Shown here piece after piece: positions 43,979 through 52,570 of a stretch of DNA of 64,000 bases. Each line of letters begins with the position of its first letter. Position 1 is the first letter of the stretch. The notes beneath the pieces are model-generated. The model was not told the DNA's origin. It saw only the letters and a program-made list of their open reading frames with translations, and did not search any database. Both the position numbers and the translations under genes were made by a program. Source of the DNA: Blautia faecis (lineage in GTDB: Bacteria; Bacillota; Clostridia; Lachnospirales; Lachnospiraceae); assembly GCF_020554845.1 (NCBI RefSeq), contig NZ_JAJCIA010000009.1:1-64000 (forward strand), written 5' to 3'.

Positions 43979-45859
43979 TTATGCCTCCATAATGATTGGA
44001 AGGATCATCGGACTTCTCTTGGTACGTTTCCATACGTAGTCGCTGAGTGCATCCTTCACTGCTGCCTTAATCTTACTCCAGTCTGTGATACCTTTATCCA
44101 GACATCCGTCAAGAGCCAGCTCCACCACTTCTCTTGCATGATCCATAAGGTCTTCTGACTCTCTTACATACACAAAACCTCTGGAAACAATATCCGGTCC
44201 TGCCAGTACCACATTGCTGTGTCTCTCTAATGTCATGACAACAATCATAATACCATCTTCGGAAAGATGCTGTCTGTCGCGAAGTACAATATTACCAACA
44301 TCTCCGACTCCAAGACCGTCTACAAGAATTGCACCTGTGTGTACGGAACCAGTAACAGCCGCACTATTCTCATCAATCTCCAGAACATTTCCGGATTTCA
44401 GAATAAAAATATTGTCCTTGGAATATCCAAGTTCCTCTGCAACAAGCTTCTGGGCAGTCAGATGACGATATTCACCATGTACCGGAATTGCATATTTCGG
44501 CTTCACAAGGGAGTAGATCAGCTTAATCTCCTCCTGGCAGGCATGTCCGGATACATGTGCATCCTGGAAAATAACCTTTGCACCTTTCATGGAAAGCTCG
44601 TTGATAACCTTGGATACAGCCTTCTCATTACCTGGAATCGGATGAGAGCTGAAAATAATTGCATCATTAGGTTTAATGGTAATCTTCTTGTGGATATTAG
44701 CAGCCATACGGGAAAGAGCAGCCATGGACTCGCCCTGACTTCCTGTAGTGATCAGAACAAGCTGCTCATCCGGATAGTTCTTTACCTGGTCGATCTCGAT
44801 CAGAGTCTGGTCAGGAACACGCAGATAGCCAAGTTCTGCGGCAGTGGTAATAACATTTACCATACTGCGGCCTTCTACTGCCACTTTACGTCCAAAGCGG
44901 TATGCGGTATTGATGATCTGCTGTACACGGTCTACATTGGAAGCAAACGTTGCGATAATGATTCTTGCAGTCTTATATTCATTAAAAAGATTGTCAAAAA
45001 CATGACCAACTGTGCGCTCAGACATGGTAAAGCCCGGACGTTCCGCATTTGTAGAATCACACATAAGGGCAAGAACGCCTTTTCGTCCGATTTCCGCAAA
45101 TCTCTGCAGATCAATGGCATCTCCAAATACAGGGGTATAGTCCACCTTGAAGTCACCTGTGTGTACCACGATTCCCACAGGAGAATAAATAGCCAGTGCA
45201 GATGCATCCTGGATACTATGGTTCGTCTTAATAAATTCAATAGCAAAATCACCAAGATTGATCACCTGACCGTGTTTTACTTCTTTTAACTTGGTAGTCT
45301 TAGTCAGATTATGCTCTTTCAGCTTGTTGCTGATCAGCGCAAGAGTCAGTTTGGTGGAGTAGATCGGTGCATTTACTTCCTTCAGTACATATGGAAGCGC
45401 ACCAATATGATCCTCATGACCATGGGTGATCACAAATCCTTTCACCTTGGAAATATTCTCTTTCAGGTAGGTAATATCCGGAATTACAAGATCGATTCCC
45501 GGCATATCATCTTCTGGAAAAGCAAGTCCGCAGTCTACTACCACTATACTGTCTTCATACTCAAAAGCTGTAATATTCATTCCAATCTGCTCCAGACCAC
45601 CAAGTGGAATGATCTTCAGCTTGGAGCCATTGTTAGTTTTACGTGGTCTCTTTAAGGCAGGCTTGCCCTGACCGCGGAACTGAGGTTTATAATTCCCCTT
45701 AGTCTGCTTATCCTGTCCTTGTTTCTGACCATCTTTTCCTTCCTTTTTCGGCTGTGCCTTATATCTGTAATTTTTATGTCTGAAATTTGGTTTTCTTGTT
45801 CCGTTTCCGGCTGCCGGAGTCCTTTGCCCGTTGTTGTTCATTTCATTTTCCGTCTTCAA
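43979..45859 (-). CDS. rnj: Ribonuclease J
   Basis: RNase J is a 5-prime exonuclease and endonuclease for mRNA and rRNA maturation. The metallo-beta-lactamase core starts near residue 80 (LKIIPLGGLEQIGMN), with the zinc motif HGHEDHIG, then the beta-CASP domain and the PVHGEYRHL segment, and a C-terminal domain. The 626 residues are longer than usual because of about 75 N-terminal residues rich in Lys, Gln, Asn and Gly, probably disordered and RNA-binding. I accept the TTG start at 45,859 because GGAGG is nine bases before it; an in-frame ATG at 45,841 has a weak site. Confidence 0.94.
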   Translation of the reverse strand: MKTENEMNNNGQRTPAAGNGTRKPNFRHKNYRYKAQPKKEGKDGQKQGQDKQTKGNYKPQFRGQGKPALKRPRKTNNGSKLKIIPLGGLEQIGMNITAFEYEDSIVVVDCGLAFPEDDMPGIDLVIPDITYLKENISKVKGFVITHGHEDHIGALPYVLKEVNAPIYSTKLTLALISNKLKEHNLTKTTKLKEVKHGQVINLGDFAIEFIKTNHSIQDASALAIYSPVGIVVHTGDFKVDYTPVFGDAIDLQRFAEIGRKGVLALMCDSTNAERPGFTMSERTVGHVFDNLFNEYKTARIIIATFASNVDRVQQIINTAYRFGRKVAVEGRSMVNVITTAAELGYLRVPDQTLIEIDQVKNYPDEQLVLITTGSQGESMAALSRMAANIHKKITIKPNDAIIFSSHPIPGNEKAVSKVINELSMKGAKVIFQDAHVSGHACQEEIKLIYSLVKPKYAIPVHGEYRHLTAQKLVAEELGYSKDNIFILKSGNVLEIDENSAAVTGSVHTGAILVDGLGVGDVGNIVLRDRQHLSEDGIMIVVMTLERHSNVVLAGPDIVSRGFVYVRESEDLMDHAREVVELALDGCLDKGITDWSKIKAAVKDALSDYVWKRTKRSPMILPIIMEA

Positions 45860-45939
45860 TCAATCTATCCTCCATTTTGCGCACTTTATCCTCCAAACTC
45901 ACGCTACCAGGATAAAGCGACTTTATTTTGTTTCGGCTG

Positions 45940-46029
45940 GTAACTGTTCAGTAACTTCACAGTTACACGCTTCACGATGCACAAAATAACATGCAAAGCA
46001 TGATTTCGCATCACTGTTCACGATCTGCC
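45940..46029. repeat. TTACTG/CAGTAA palindromic repeat, truncated copy
   Basis: Shares the ACGCTTC, GATGCACA, and CATGCAAAGCATG stem segments with the full copies, then ends at CTGTTCACGATCTGCCC. It lies between the RNase J gene and the DUF1292 gene. Confidence 0.6.
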
Positions 46030-46039
46030 CAGCAAATTA

Positions 46040-46294
46040 TTACATTTCAAGATCTACGTCGTCCAACATCTGTTCAAATACTTTGGAAATTGCCACCAGT
46101 TCTTCATCATCTTCTACCATCTCATAGCTGGCTTCTTCGCTTCCCTCTTCTGAAACATCTTTCATAATATAGGCATTTGCCTCATCGTCCTGTGAATCGG
46201 AAACCAGAAGATAAGTGATTCCTGCAACTGTAGTCTGTTCTTCCACAAAAAATTCTATAATCCCATCCTCAGATTGAAATTTAATTTTCTCCAT
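46040..46294 (-). CDS. DUF1292 family protein
   Basis: An 84-residue, very acidic small protein with the DUF1292 pattern: [20 protein letters not shown], a SxxDD segment, and AYIMKDV. Function is unknown; in Firmicutes it is found in the ireB-ruvX-DUF1292 cluster (Bacillus yrzB). It overlaps the end of ruvX by 14 bases, so the two are translationally linked. Confidence 0.88.
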   Translation of the reverse strand: MEKIKFQSEDGIIEFFVEEQTTVAGITYLLVSDSQDDEANAYIMKDVSEEGSEEASYEMVEDDEELVAISKVFEQMLDDVDLEM

Positions 46295-46730
46295 TATTTT
46301 CGTCCTTATTCATATTCATTCGGTCTAAGTATCCCTGTAAGATCAAAACCGCAGCCATCTGATCGAGAAACTGCTTCCTGTTCTCACGTCTGACACCGGT
46401 CTCCATCAAAGTACGCTCCGCTTCTGCCGTAGTCAGTCGTTCATCCCACATCACAACAGGCAGGCCAGTCCTCTTCTCCAGCTTTTCTTTAAACTCAAGA
46501 GATTTCACCGCCCGCTCGCCTACAGTATTATTCATGTTCTTCGGATATCCAAGTACAATACGCTCTACCTGATACTCCGAAATCAGTTCTTCAATCCGTG
46601 CCATCGTCTGGCGAAGCTTATTCTCCTGCTTGCGCCAGACAGTCTCCACACCTTGTGCGGTAAGTCCCAGTGGATCACTGACGGCAACGCCCACCGTCTT
46701 GGAACCGTAGTCTAATCCCATTAATCTCAT
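46281..46730 (-). CDS. ruvX: Holliday junction resolvase-like protein RuvX/YqgF
   Basis: A 149-residue RNase H-fold nuclease. [16 protein letters not shown] holds the first catalytic aspartate; [13 protein letters not shown] and [13 protein letters not shown] carry further acidic and substrate residues, and [10 protein letters not shown] is the closing motif. The family works in 16S rRNA 5-prime end maturation in Escherichia coli and has been proposed as a junction resolvase. It begins three bases after ireB. Confidence 0.94.
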   Translation of the reverse strand: MRLMGLDYGSKTVGVAVSDPLGLTAQGVETVWRKQENKLRQTMARIEELISEYQVERIVLGYPKNMNNTVGERAVKSLEFKEKLEKRTGLPVVMWDERLTTAEAERTLMETGVRRENRKQFLDQMAAVLILQGYLDRMNMNKDENNGEN

Positions 46731-46732
46731 AA

Positions 46733-47005
46733 TCAGTATTCCCAGGATCTGTTCTTAATATACTCGGTCAGCAATTCCTCAACAAGTTCGTCACGCTCAA
46801 CCTTCATGATCATGCTTCTGGCACCCTTATGGCTGGTGATATAAGTCGGATCACCGGACATAATATAACCTACGATCTGATTCACAGGATTATAGCCTTT
46901 TTCTTCCATTGCGTTGTAAACCAGGTCCAGGATTTCTTTTACTTCAAGCTCCTGATCTGGTTTTGTTCTGAAATATTGTGTACTTCCCAGATTATTTTCT
47001 GCCAT
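46733..47005 (-). CDS. ireB: IreB family regulatory phosphoprotein
   Basis: A 90-residue member of the IreB (DUF965, UPF0297) family. In Enterococcus faecalis IreB is phosphorylated by the PASTA kinase IreK and affects cephalosporin resistance. [19 protein letters not shown] at the start and [20 protein letters not shown] are the conserved parts. I chose the ATG at 47,005, ten bases after AAGGA; an in-frame GTG at 47,014 would sit on the binding site. First gene of the ireB-ruvX-DUF1292 trio. Confidence 0.92.
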   Translation of the reverse strand: MAENNLGSTQYFRTKPDQELEVKEILDLVYNAMEEKGYNPVNQIVGYIMSGDPTYITSHKGARSMIMKVERDELVEELLTEYIKNRSWEY

Positions 47006-47106
47006 TTTTCTCACGTCCTTACGATTATTTCTTTTTTATTTTAATATAATTACGTGTAAATTACAATCCTAATTTTGCATTGCCTGTCATTTCCGCAATT
47101 GTGTGG

Positions 47107-47214
47107 TTACTGGTCACGACCTGCCCAGTAACCCGCTTCGCGCTGAGATTCGCGGGTTTTCTGTGAACTTTGTTCACAAAAAACATCTCGCGGAACGTTA
47201 CCAGTGAACAGTAA
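47107..47214. repeat. TTACTG/CAGTAA palindromic repeat, internally shortened copy
   Basis: Ends are TTACTGGTCAC (47,107-47,117) and GTGAACAGTAA (47,204-47,214). It is almost identical to 41,030-41,171 over its right half but lacks the central CATGC stem, as if that part was deleted. Confidence 0.75.
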
Positions 47215-47236
47215 TAATTATGTTACTGGCCACGCC

Positions 47237-48568
47237 CTACAGAACCTGTATTTCTTCTCCCTGCAGAATATGTGGCTGCAAAGTTTTTTCCACTTTCACC
47301 GCCAGAATATCATTTACACCGTATTCCTCCGTTTTCAGCACCGCCACTTTCACATATTCTCTGGAATGTCCCAGATAATACGCTTTTCCATCAATCTCCA
47401 CTTCCTCCTCCAGAAGTACCTCCAGAGTCTTTCCAAGAAGAGAAATCTCATATTCTGCAGCACGCTTCTGGTGCAGCTCCAGCATTTTGTCACTTCTCAC
47501 AGCTTTTTCTGCCTCTGTCAGCTGCCCGGGCATAGCCGCAGCCTTAGTTCCATGGCGACGGGAATATTTAAAAATGTGGGTTTCATAAAAATGAATATCT
47601 TTCACAAAATCATAAGAGGCCTGGAAATCCTCTTCTGTTTCCATTGGAAAGCCTACAATCACATCTGTTGTCAGCGCCGGATTTCCGAAATAATTGCGAA
47701 GAAGTTCACATCTTGCTTTATACTCCGCGCTTCTGTATCGTCTGTTCATTCTCTCCAAAGTCGTATCGCATCCGCTCTGCAGGGAAAGATGAAAATGAGG
47801 GCAGACTTTTGACATAGAAGACAGTTCTTTTGCAAATTCTTCTGTGACGATTCCCGGTTCCAGGGAGCCAAGGCGGATTCTCTGAATTCCTTCCACTTCA
47901 TTTACTGCCTGAATAAGAGAAAGCAAAGTTTCTTTTTTGTCCTCAGGAAAATCCACTCCATAGGAACTGAGATGAATTCCTGTAAGCACCACTTCTTTGT
48001 AGCCAGCTTTGGCCAGCTTGTGCACTTCATTTAAAATATTCTCTTTTTCCCTGCTTCGCACGCGGCCTCTTGCGTAGGGAATGATACAATAGGTGCAAAA
48101 CTGGTTGCAGCCATCCTGCACCTTAATATAAGCACGTACATGCTCAGCTGTACGGCTGATTTCCAGTTCTTCATATTCCTTTGTCTGGTTAATCTTAATA
48201 ATATGAGCCTGACGCTGGTGTTCTTTTTCAAATTCAGCCAGAACTTCCACAATATTTTTTTTCTGGTTATTTCCAAGTACCAGATCTACTGCTTCGTCCG
48301 TTTCCAGTTTTCCCTCGTCAGTCTGTACATAACATCCTGTTGCTACTACCACCGCATCCGGGTTCATCTTTTTCGCCTTGTGAAGCATCTGACGGGACTT
48401 ACGGTCTGCAATATTTGTTACCGTACAGGTATTTATTACGTAAACATCAGCACCTGGTTCAAAAGGTACAATTTCATACCCTGCCTGTTCCAGAAGCTGC
48501 TGCATAGCTTCCAGCTCATAAGAGTTTACTTTACATCCAAGATTGTGTAATGCAACCTTTTTTTTCAT
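47237..48568 (-). CDS. mtaB: tRNA t6A37 methylthiotransferase MtaB
   Basis: A 443-residue radical SAM enzyme that converts t6A37 to ms2t6A37 in tRNAs reading ANN codons. The N-terminal MTTase domain opens with HNLGCKVNSYE and has three cluster-binding cysteines (Cys in GCKVN, NTCTV and TGCYVQ). The radical SAM motif is CNQFCTYCIIPYARG, and a TRAM domain closes the protein. I chose the ATG at 48,568 preceded by GGAGG. It is upstream of ireB with a 231-base gap holding a repeat. Confidence 0.94.
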   Translation of the reverse strand: MKKKVALHNLGCKVNSYELEAMQQLLEQAGYEIVPFEPGADVYVINTCTVTNIADRKSRQMLHKAKKMNPDAVVVATGCYVQTDEGKLETDEAVDLVLGNNQKKNIVEVLAEFEKEHQRQAHIIKINQTKEYEELEISRTAEHVRAYIKVQDGCNQFCTYCIIPYARGRVRSREKENILNEVHKLAKAGYKEVVLTGIHLSSYGVDFPEDKKETLLSLIQAVNEVEGIQRIRLGSLEPGIVTEEFAKELSSMSKVCPHFHLSLQSGCDTTLERMNRRYRSAEYKARCELLRNYFGNPALTTDVIVGFPMETEEDFQASYDFVKDIHFYETHIFKYSRRHGTKAAAMPGQLTEAEKAVRSDKMLELHQKRAAEYEISLLGKTLEVLLEEEVEIDGKAYYLGHSREYVKVAVLKTEEYGVNDILAVKVEKTLQPHILQGEEIQVL

Positions 48569-48585
48569 TTTTTCCTCCAAAACTA

Positions 48586-48726
48586 GTACTGTCCACACCA
48601 TGCAGGATAATTTCTCCGCGGTGCACAGAATTCATGCAAATACGTGATTTCGTGCCGCACTTCCCGGATCTTCTGTAAATTTCATTCACGAAAAGCATCC
48701 CGCGGAATATTACCAGTACACAGTAA
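48586..48726. repeat. TTACTG/CAGTAA palindromic repeat, diverged full copy
   Basis: A full-length but diverged relative of 41,030-41,171, starting GTACTGTCCAC and ending CCAGTACACAGTAA. The CATGCAAATACGTG stem and the TCATTCACGAAAA segment line up with the full copy. Confidence 0.7.
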
Positions 48727-48786
48727 TGTTGTAAATTTTTTATACATTTTCACTAATTCTGCTGCCATTTTTTCTCTTTTTTCACC

Positions 48787-48815
48787 TTGACTTTTATCCT
48801 GCCTACAGGTAATAT
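48787..48815 (+). promoter_or_regulatory. Sigma-A promoter of the HPr-like gene
   Basis: TTGACT (48,787-48,792), a 17-bp spacer and TAATAT (48,810-48,815) precede the gene by about 50 bases. Confidence 0.75.
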
Positions 48816-48863
48816 GAGTACTGTAAAGCAAACTACTAACAATCCAAGGGAGGTTATATCACA

Positions 48864-49100
48864 ATGAAAACAGCAAAAATCTCACTTAACTCTATTGATA
48901 AAGTGAAAGCATTTGTAAACGAGATCAGCAAATTTGACTGCGACTTCGACCTGGTATCCGGAAGATATGTGATTGACGCTAAATCTATCATGGGTATCTT
49001 CAGCCTGGATTTATCCAAACCGATCGACCTCAATATCCATGCTGACGGAGCTGCTCTTGACAGCGTTATGGAAATCATCGACAAATATACAGTTGAATAA
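48864..49100 (+). CDS. HPr-like protein without the active-site histidine
   Basis: A 78-residue protein with the HPr fold. The KSIMGIFSL segment, which holds the regulatory Ser46 of HPr, is well kept (residues about 40-48). The region that should hold the phosphorylated His15 (IHARP in ordinary HPr) reads NSIDKVKAF, so phosphotransfer to sugars is not possible. This resembles the logic of Bacillus Crh, which keeps Ser46 but lost His15, though the sequence is more divergent. A regulatory role through CcpA or another partner is a reasonable inference. Stand-alone gene with its own promoter, GGGAGG and terminator. Confidence 0.85.
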   Translation: MKTAKISLNSIDKVKAFVNEISKFDCDFDLVSGRYVIDAKSIMGIFSLDLSKPIDLNIHADGAALDSVMEIIDKYTVE

Positions 49101-49117
49101 TTAAATATTCGATTGTC

Positions 49118-49149
49118 AGAGGAACTGTTCACAGTTCCTCTTTTTTTTT
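49118..49149 (+). terminator. Terminator of the HPr-like gene
   Basis: AGAGGAACTG and CAGTTCCTCT (49,118-49,141) form a perfect 10-bp stem with a four-base loop, followed by a run of nine T. Confidence 0.95.
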
Positions 49150-49188
49150 CGATGATTTCATGCAGTTTCTGAGTGCTTTTCGACTTTT

Positions 49189-50370
49189 TTACTGGATCTC
49201 AATCACTTCTGCAGTGCTAAGTGCCGCTTCCATCAGTTCATCAATTTTCTCAGCCAGCTTCTCCTCTGACTTGCGGATCACATTCAGATTCGGCTTTGTA
49301 ACCGGATGCTTTGCGACGAAAATAGTACAGCAATCTTCATATGGAAGAACAGAAGTGTCATAAGTTCCAATCTCCCAAGAACGCTCTACAATTTCCTGTT
49401 TATCAAACCCAATCACCGGACGGTATACCGGTAATGTGCACACTTCATTCGTCGCTGCAAGACTCTGCAAGGTCTGGCTTGCAACCTGTCCAATGCTTTC
49501 ACCGGTAATAAGTCCAAGACAGTTATCCTTCTTTGCAAAATGCTCTGCAATTCTCATCATATAACGACGCATAATGATAGTAAGCTCATCATGTGGACAC
49601 TGATCGTAAATGTACAGCTGAATATCTGTGAAATTTACTACATGAAGCTTGATCGGTCCACTGTATTTTGCCACCAGCTTCGCCAGGTCCACAACCTTCT
49701 GTTTCGCACGCTCGCTGGTATATGGCGGAGCATGGAAATAAACGGCTTCAATCTTAACGCCTCGCTTTGCGATCATATATCCTGCCACCGGGCTGTCAAT
49801 TCCGCCGGAAAGAAGCAACATTGCCTTTCCATTAGTTCCAACCGGCATTCCGCCAGGTCCCTTAATGCTCTTGGAATATACATAAATTTTCTCACGGATC
49901 TCAACAGAAACAGTAAGTTCAGGCTGATGTACATCCACCTTTGCCTCCGGAAAAGCATCCAGAATGCTTTCACCGATTCTTGCACTTACTTCCATGGAAT
50001 TTACCGGATAGGACTTCTTTGCACGTCTTGTATATACCTTGAAGGTGCCGTGATAATCCGGATGTACATTCTTCATGTACTCTACAACGTCAGCGCGCAT
50101 CTGCTCAAATCCTTTGTCTTCGTAAATCACAACCGGACAGATGTAAACAATACCGAATACTGTTTTTAATGCAGCTACAGCCTCCTCAAAATCGTATTCC
50201 TCTGGGCAGAATACATAAACACGGCCCTGCTCCTTCACAACGCGGTAATCGCCCTCTATCTTAGAAAGAGCAATATTCATCTGCTTCACAAGGGCATCTT
50301 CAAACAGATATCGATTTTTACCCTTGATGGCTATTTCTGCGTATTTTATTAAAAATGCGTGAAATATCAT
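49189..50370 (-). CDS. thiI: tRNA uracil 4-sulfurtransferase ThiI
   Basis: Makes 4-thiouridine at position 8 of tRNA and can help thiazole synthesis. The 393 residues cover a ferredoxin-like domain, a THUMP domain (about 60-165) and the PP-loop ATPase (LLLSGGIDSPVAGYMIAKRG). The C-terminal rhodanese domain of the Escherichia coli enzyme is absent, as in Bacillus subtilis, so sulfur should come directly from a partner desulfurase. That partner is probably the product of the adjacent cysteine desulfurase gene 82 bases upstream in the same direction. Confidence 0.94.
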   Translation of the reverse strand: MIFHAFLIKYAEIAIKGKNRYLFEDALVKQMNIALSKIEGDYRVVKEQGRVYVFCPEEYDFEEAVAALKTVFGIVYICPVVIYEDKGFEQMRADVVEYMKNVHPDYHGTFKVYTRRAKKSYPVNSMEVSARIGESILDAFPEAKVDVHQPELTVSVEIREKIYVYSKSIKGPGGMPVGTNGKAMLLLSGGIDSPVAGYMIAKRGVKIEAVYFHAPPYTSERAKQKVVDLAKLVAKYSGPIKLHVVNFTDIQLYIYDQCPHDELTIIMRRYMMRIAEHFAKKDNCLGLITGESIGQVASQTLQSLAATNEVCTLPVYRPVIGFDKQEIVERSWEIGTYDTSVLPYEDCCTIFVAKHPVTKPNLNVIRKSEEKLAEKIDELMEAALSTAEVIEIQ

Positions 50371-50452
50371 TTCATTTCCTCCTGTTTCTTTATGTTATGC
50401 GGCTGCCGGACTTTCCCCGGCGCTGCATTTCATTCTTCTTTTCCTCACTGCA

Positions 50453-51607
50453 TCAGTGTCTGGAATATCTCCGAAGCATAGGCAGTACCTGCCCGATCAC
50501 TTCCAATGCATAATCCACTTCTTCAAATGTATTTTCCTCTGAAAAACTGAATCTCAGCGTACTTTCTCTTTGGGCTGCTTCCATTCCCATTGCACTTAAG
50601 GTTCCGGCAGCTTTTCTTTTGTGGCTGGAGCAGGCGCTTCCGGCTGAAACATAAATGCCTTTTTCTTCCAGAGTATGAAGCAGCACTTCGCTTCTCACGC
50701 CCAGAAAGCTGGCGCTTAAGATCTGAGGTGCACCTTCTCTTATCTCCATTCCGTTGAGACGAACATCAGGAAGTTTCAGAAAACCTTCTGCAAGGCGTTC
50801 CTTCAGCTGATACATATGCTCAATTTTCTTATCAAAATCCGTGTAGACCATCTTTGCAGCAACACCCAGTCCTGCAATTCCAGGTACATTATCTGTACCG
50901 GACCGCATACCGGCCTGCTGGCCGCCGCCTAAGATCTGAGGCTGAATCCTGGCTTTCTCATTGATATATAAAAATCCTACACCCTTAGGTCCGTGAATCT
51001 TATGGCTGCTCACAGAGAGCATATCAATTCCTGCCTTTTTGGGATAAATACGGTATTTTCCAAATGCCTGGATCGCATCTACATGATACAGAGCCTTCGG
51101 GCTTTTCTCATGAACCAGTTTTGCAATCTCTTCTACTGGCATCACGGCACCAACCTCATTGTTTACATACATAGTAGATACCAGAATCGTATCTGGGCGC
51201 AAAGCCTTTTCTAACGCCTCCAACTGAACCACACCCCTGTGATCTACAGGTACTATCGTCACCTCATATCCCATCTGTTCCAGGCGCTCTGCGGGCTGTC
51301 CTACAGCTGCATGCTCCACTGAGGTGGTGATAATATGGTTTCCGCTTCTTTTATTTGCATCCGCTCCGCCAAACAAGGCCAGATTATTTGACTCTGTTCC
51401 GCCAGAGGTAAAAATGATCTCTTTTTCATTTACCTTGAGAATTTTGGCAAGTGTCTGTGCAGCTTCACGGACATACTTTTCCGCTTCCACACCTTTTAAA
51501 TGCATTGCAGAAGGGTTTCCAAAATCCTCTGTCATTGTTTTTACTACAATCTCTGCCACCTCAGGATAACATCTTGTGGTAGCGGAGTTATCAAAATATG
51601 CTTCCAT
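50453..51607 (-). CDS. nifS: Cysteine desulfurase, NifS/IscS-type
   Basis: A 384-residue PLP enzyme that takes sulfur from cysteine as a persulfide. The PLP lysine is in SVSSHKIHGPKG and the mobile active-site cysteine in SAGSACSSHKRKA; the early FDNSATTRCYPEV region is also typical. It lies just upstream of thiI, matching the NifZ-ThiI pairing of Bacillus, so supply of sulfur for tRNA thiolation is likely. A wider role in iron-sulfur assembly cannot be excluded. Confidence 0.94.
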   Translation of the reverse strand: MEAYFDNSATTRCYPEVAEIVVKTMTEDFGNPSAMHLKGVEAEKYVREAAQTLAKILKVNEKEIIFTSGGTESNNLALFGGADANKRSGNHIITTSVEHAAVGQPAERLEQMGYEVTIVPVDHRGVVQLEALEKALRPDTILVSTMYVNNEVGAVMPVEEIAKLVHEKSPKALYHVDAIQAFGKYRIYPKKAGIDMLSVSSHKIHGPKGVGFLYINEKARIQPQILGGGQQAGMRSGTDNVPGIAGLGVAAKMVYTDFDKKIEHMYQLKERLAEGFLKLPDVRLNGMEIREGAPQILSASFLGVRSEVLLHTLEEKGIYVSAGSACSSHKRKAAGTLSAMGMEAAQRESTLRFSFSEENTFEEVDYALEVIGQVLPMLRRYSRH

Positions 51608-51630
51608 TTCTTACTTTTCCTCTTTTTTCC

Positions 51631-51792
51631 AGAGCATGTTAAAAAAAGACTTTCTGCAAGATGTGCGTCACAATTTGCGGAAGCCTTTACCCGGATAAGG
51701 GCGCAGCAGCGAGCTGCGGCAGCCGAATTCAGGTGAAGTATACCGCAAAGTGGGGCGTGCAGATTGCAGAAATGATTCTTCAAACAGACTCT
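51631..51792. repeat. 162-bp intergenic repeat with inverted ends, copy 2
   Basis: Same length and layout as the copy at 4,759-4,920. The ends are less well paired (AGAGCATGTT against CAGACTCT). The central hairpin arms have changed from GTAGC/GCTAC to GCAGC/GCTGC, a compensating pair change that supports a structured role. It separates the cysteine desulfurase gene from rsmE. Confidence 0.8.
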
Positions 51793-51821
51793 GGCACGTC
51801 TTGCAGATTGCTAAAATATTT

Positions 51822-52568
51822 TTAAACAGACTCAAGCGTATACATCAGAATAGACAGCATGGTCATACCTGCTGTCTCTGTGCGCAGGATTCTTTTTCCC
51901 AGGGTCACCGGTTTCCCTCCGGCTTCCATGGCATCTCTCACTTCTTCCTCCTCAAAACCGCCTTCCGGGCCAATAAAAATCCCCACAGATTGTCCAGGCT
52001 GAATTGCCGCCAGGATTTCCCGGGTCTCTTTCATACCTTGGGCAAGCTCATAAGGAATCAGAACCACATCCAGTCCTTTTGCAAAGGCAAGTGCTTCTTT
52101 CCAGTTCATTACATTTTTCACTTCCGGGATTAGCATACGCTTAGACTGCTTAGCTGCGCTCTCGGAAATCTGCTGCCATCTGGTAACCTTCTTCTGCGCT
52201 TTCTTTGCGTCCAGCTTCACCACACATCTCCTTGTTTCAACTGGAACAACAGCGTAAGCGCCAAGCTCCACAGCCTTCTGAATGATCAGTTCCATTTTAT
52301 CCCCTTTAGGAAGTCCCTGGAACAAATAAATCCGGCTTGGGAGCTCATACTGGGATTCCTGGGCATAAAGGATATGAAGAACTGCGCTGTCCTCCTGAAA
52401 TTCTTCTATGGTACAGTGATATTCCTTCTCACTGCCATCGCTGATCCAAACGTCCTCACCAATGCGCATGCGCAGAACATTTTTCATATGGTTCAGATCC
52501 GGACCTGTAAGAGTGATCCTGTGTTCTTCCTCCAGGACCTGATAAGACTCCACAAAAAAGCGCTGCAT
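51822..52568 (-). CDS. rsmE: 16S rRNA m3U1498 methyltransferase RsmE
   Basis: A 248-residue SPOUT-class enzyme that methylates U1498 of 16S rRNA. It has an N-terminal PUA-like domain and a C-terminal knotted SAM-binding domain with IGPEGGFEEEEV and LRTETAGMTMLS. I chose the ATG at 52,568, three bases after the prmA stop; a longer frame overlaps prmA. The pair prmA-rsmE is common in Firmicutes and both act on the ribosome. Confidence 0.95.
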   Translation of the reverse strand: MQRFFVESYQVLEEEHRITLTGPDLNHMKNVLRMRIGEDVWISDGSEKEYHCTIEEFQEDSAVLHILYAQESQYELPSRIYLFQGLPKGDKMELIIQKAVELGAYAVVPVETRRCVVKLDAKKAQKKVTRWQQISESAAKQSKRMLIPEVKNVMNWKEALAFAKGLDVVLIPYELAQGMKETREILAAIQPGQSVGIFIGPEGGFEEEEVRDAMEAGGKPVTLGKRILRTETAGMTMLSILMYTLESV

Positions 52569-52570
52569 AA

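Noticed and set aside
41030..48726. Intergenic palindromes as a CRISPR array
   Set aside because: They are far apart, separated by genes and of unequal length, with no regular spacers.
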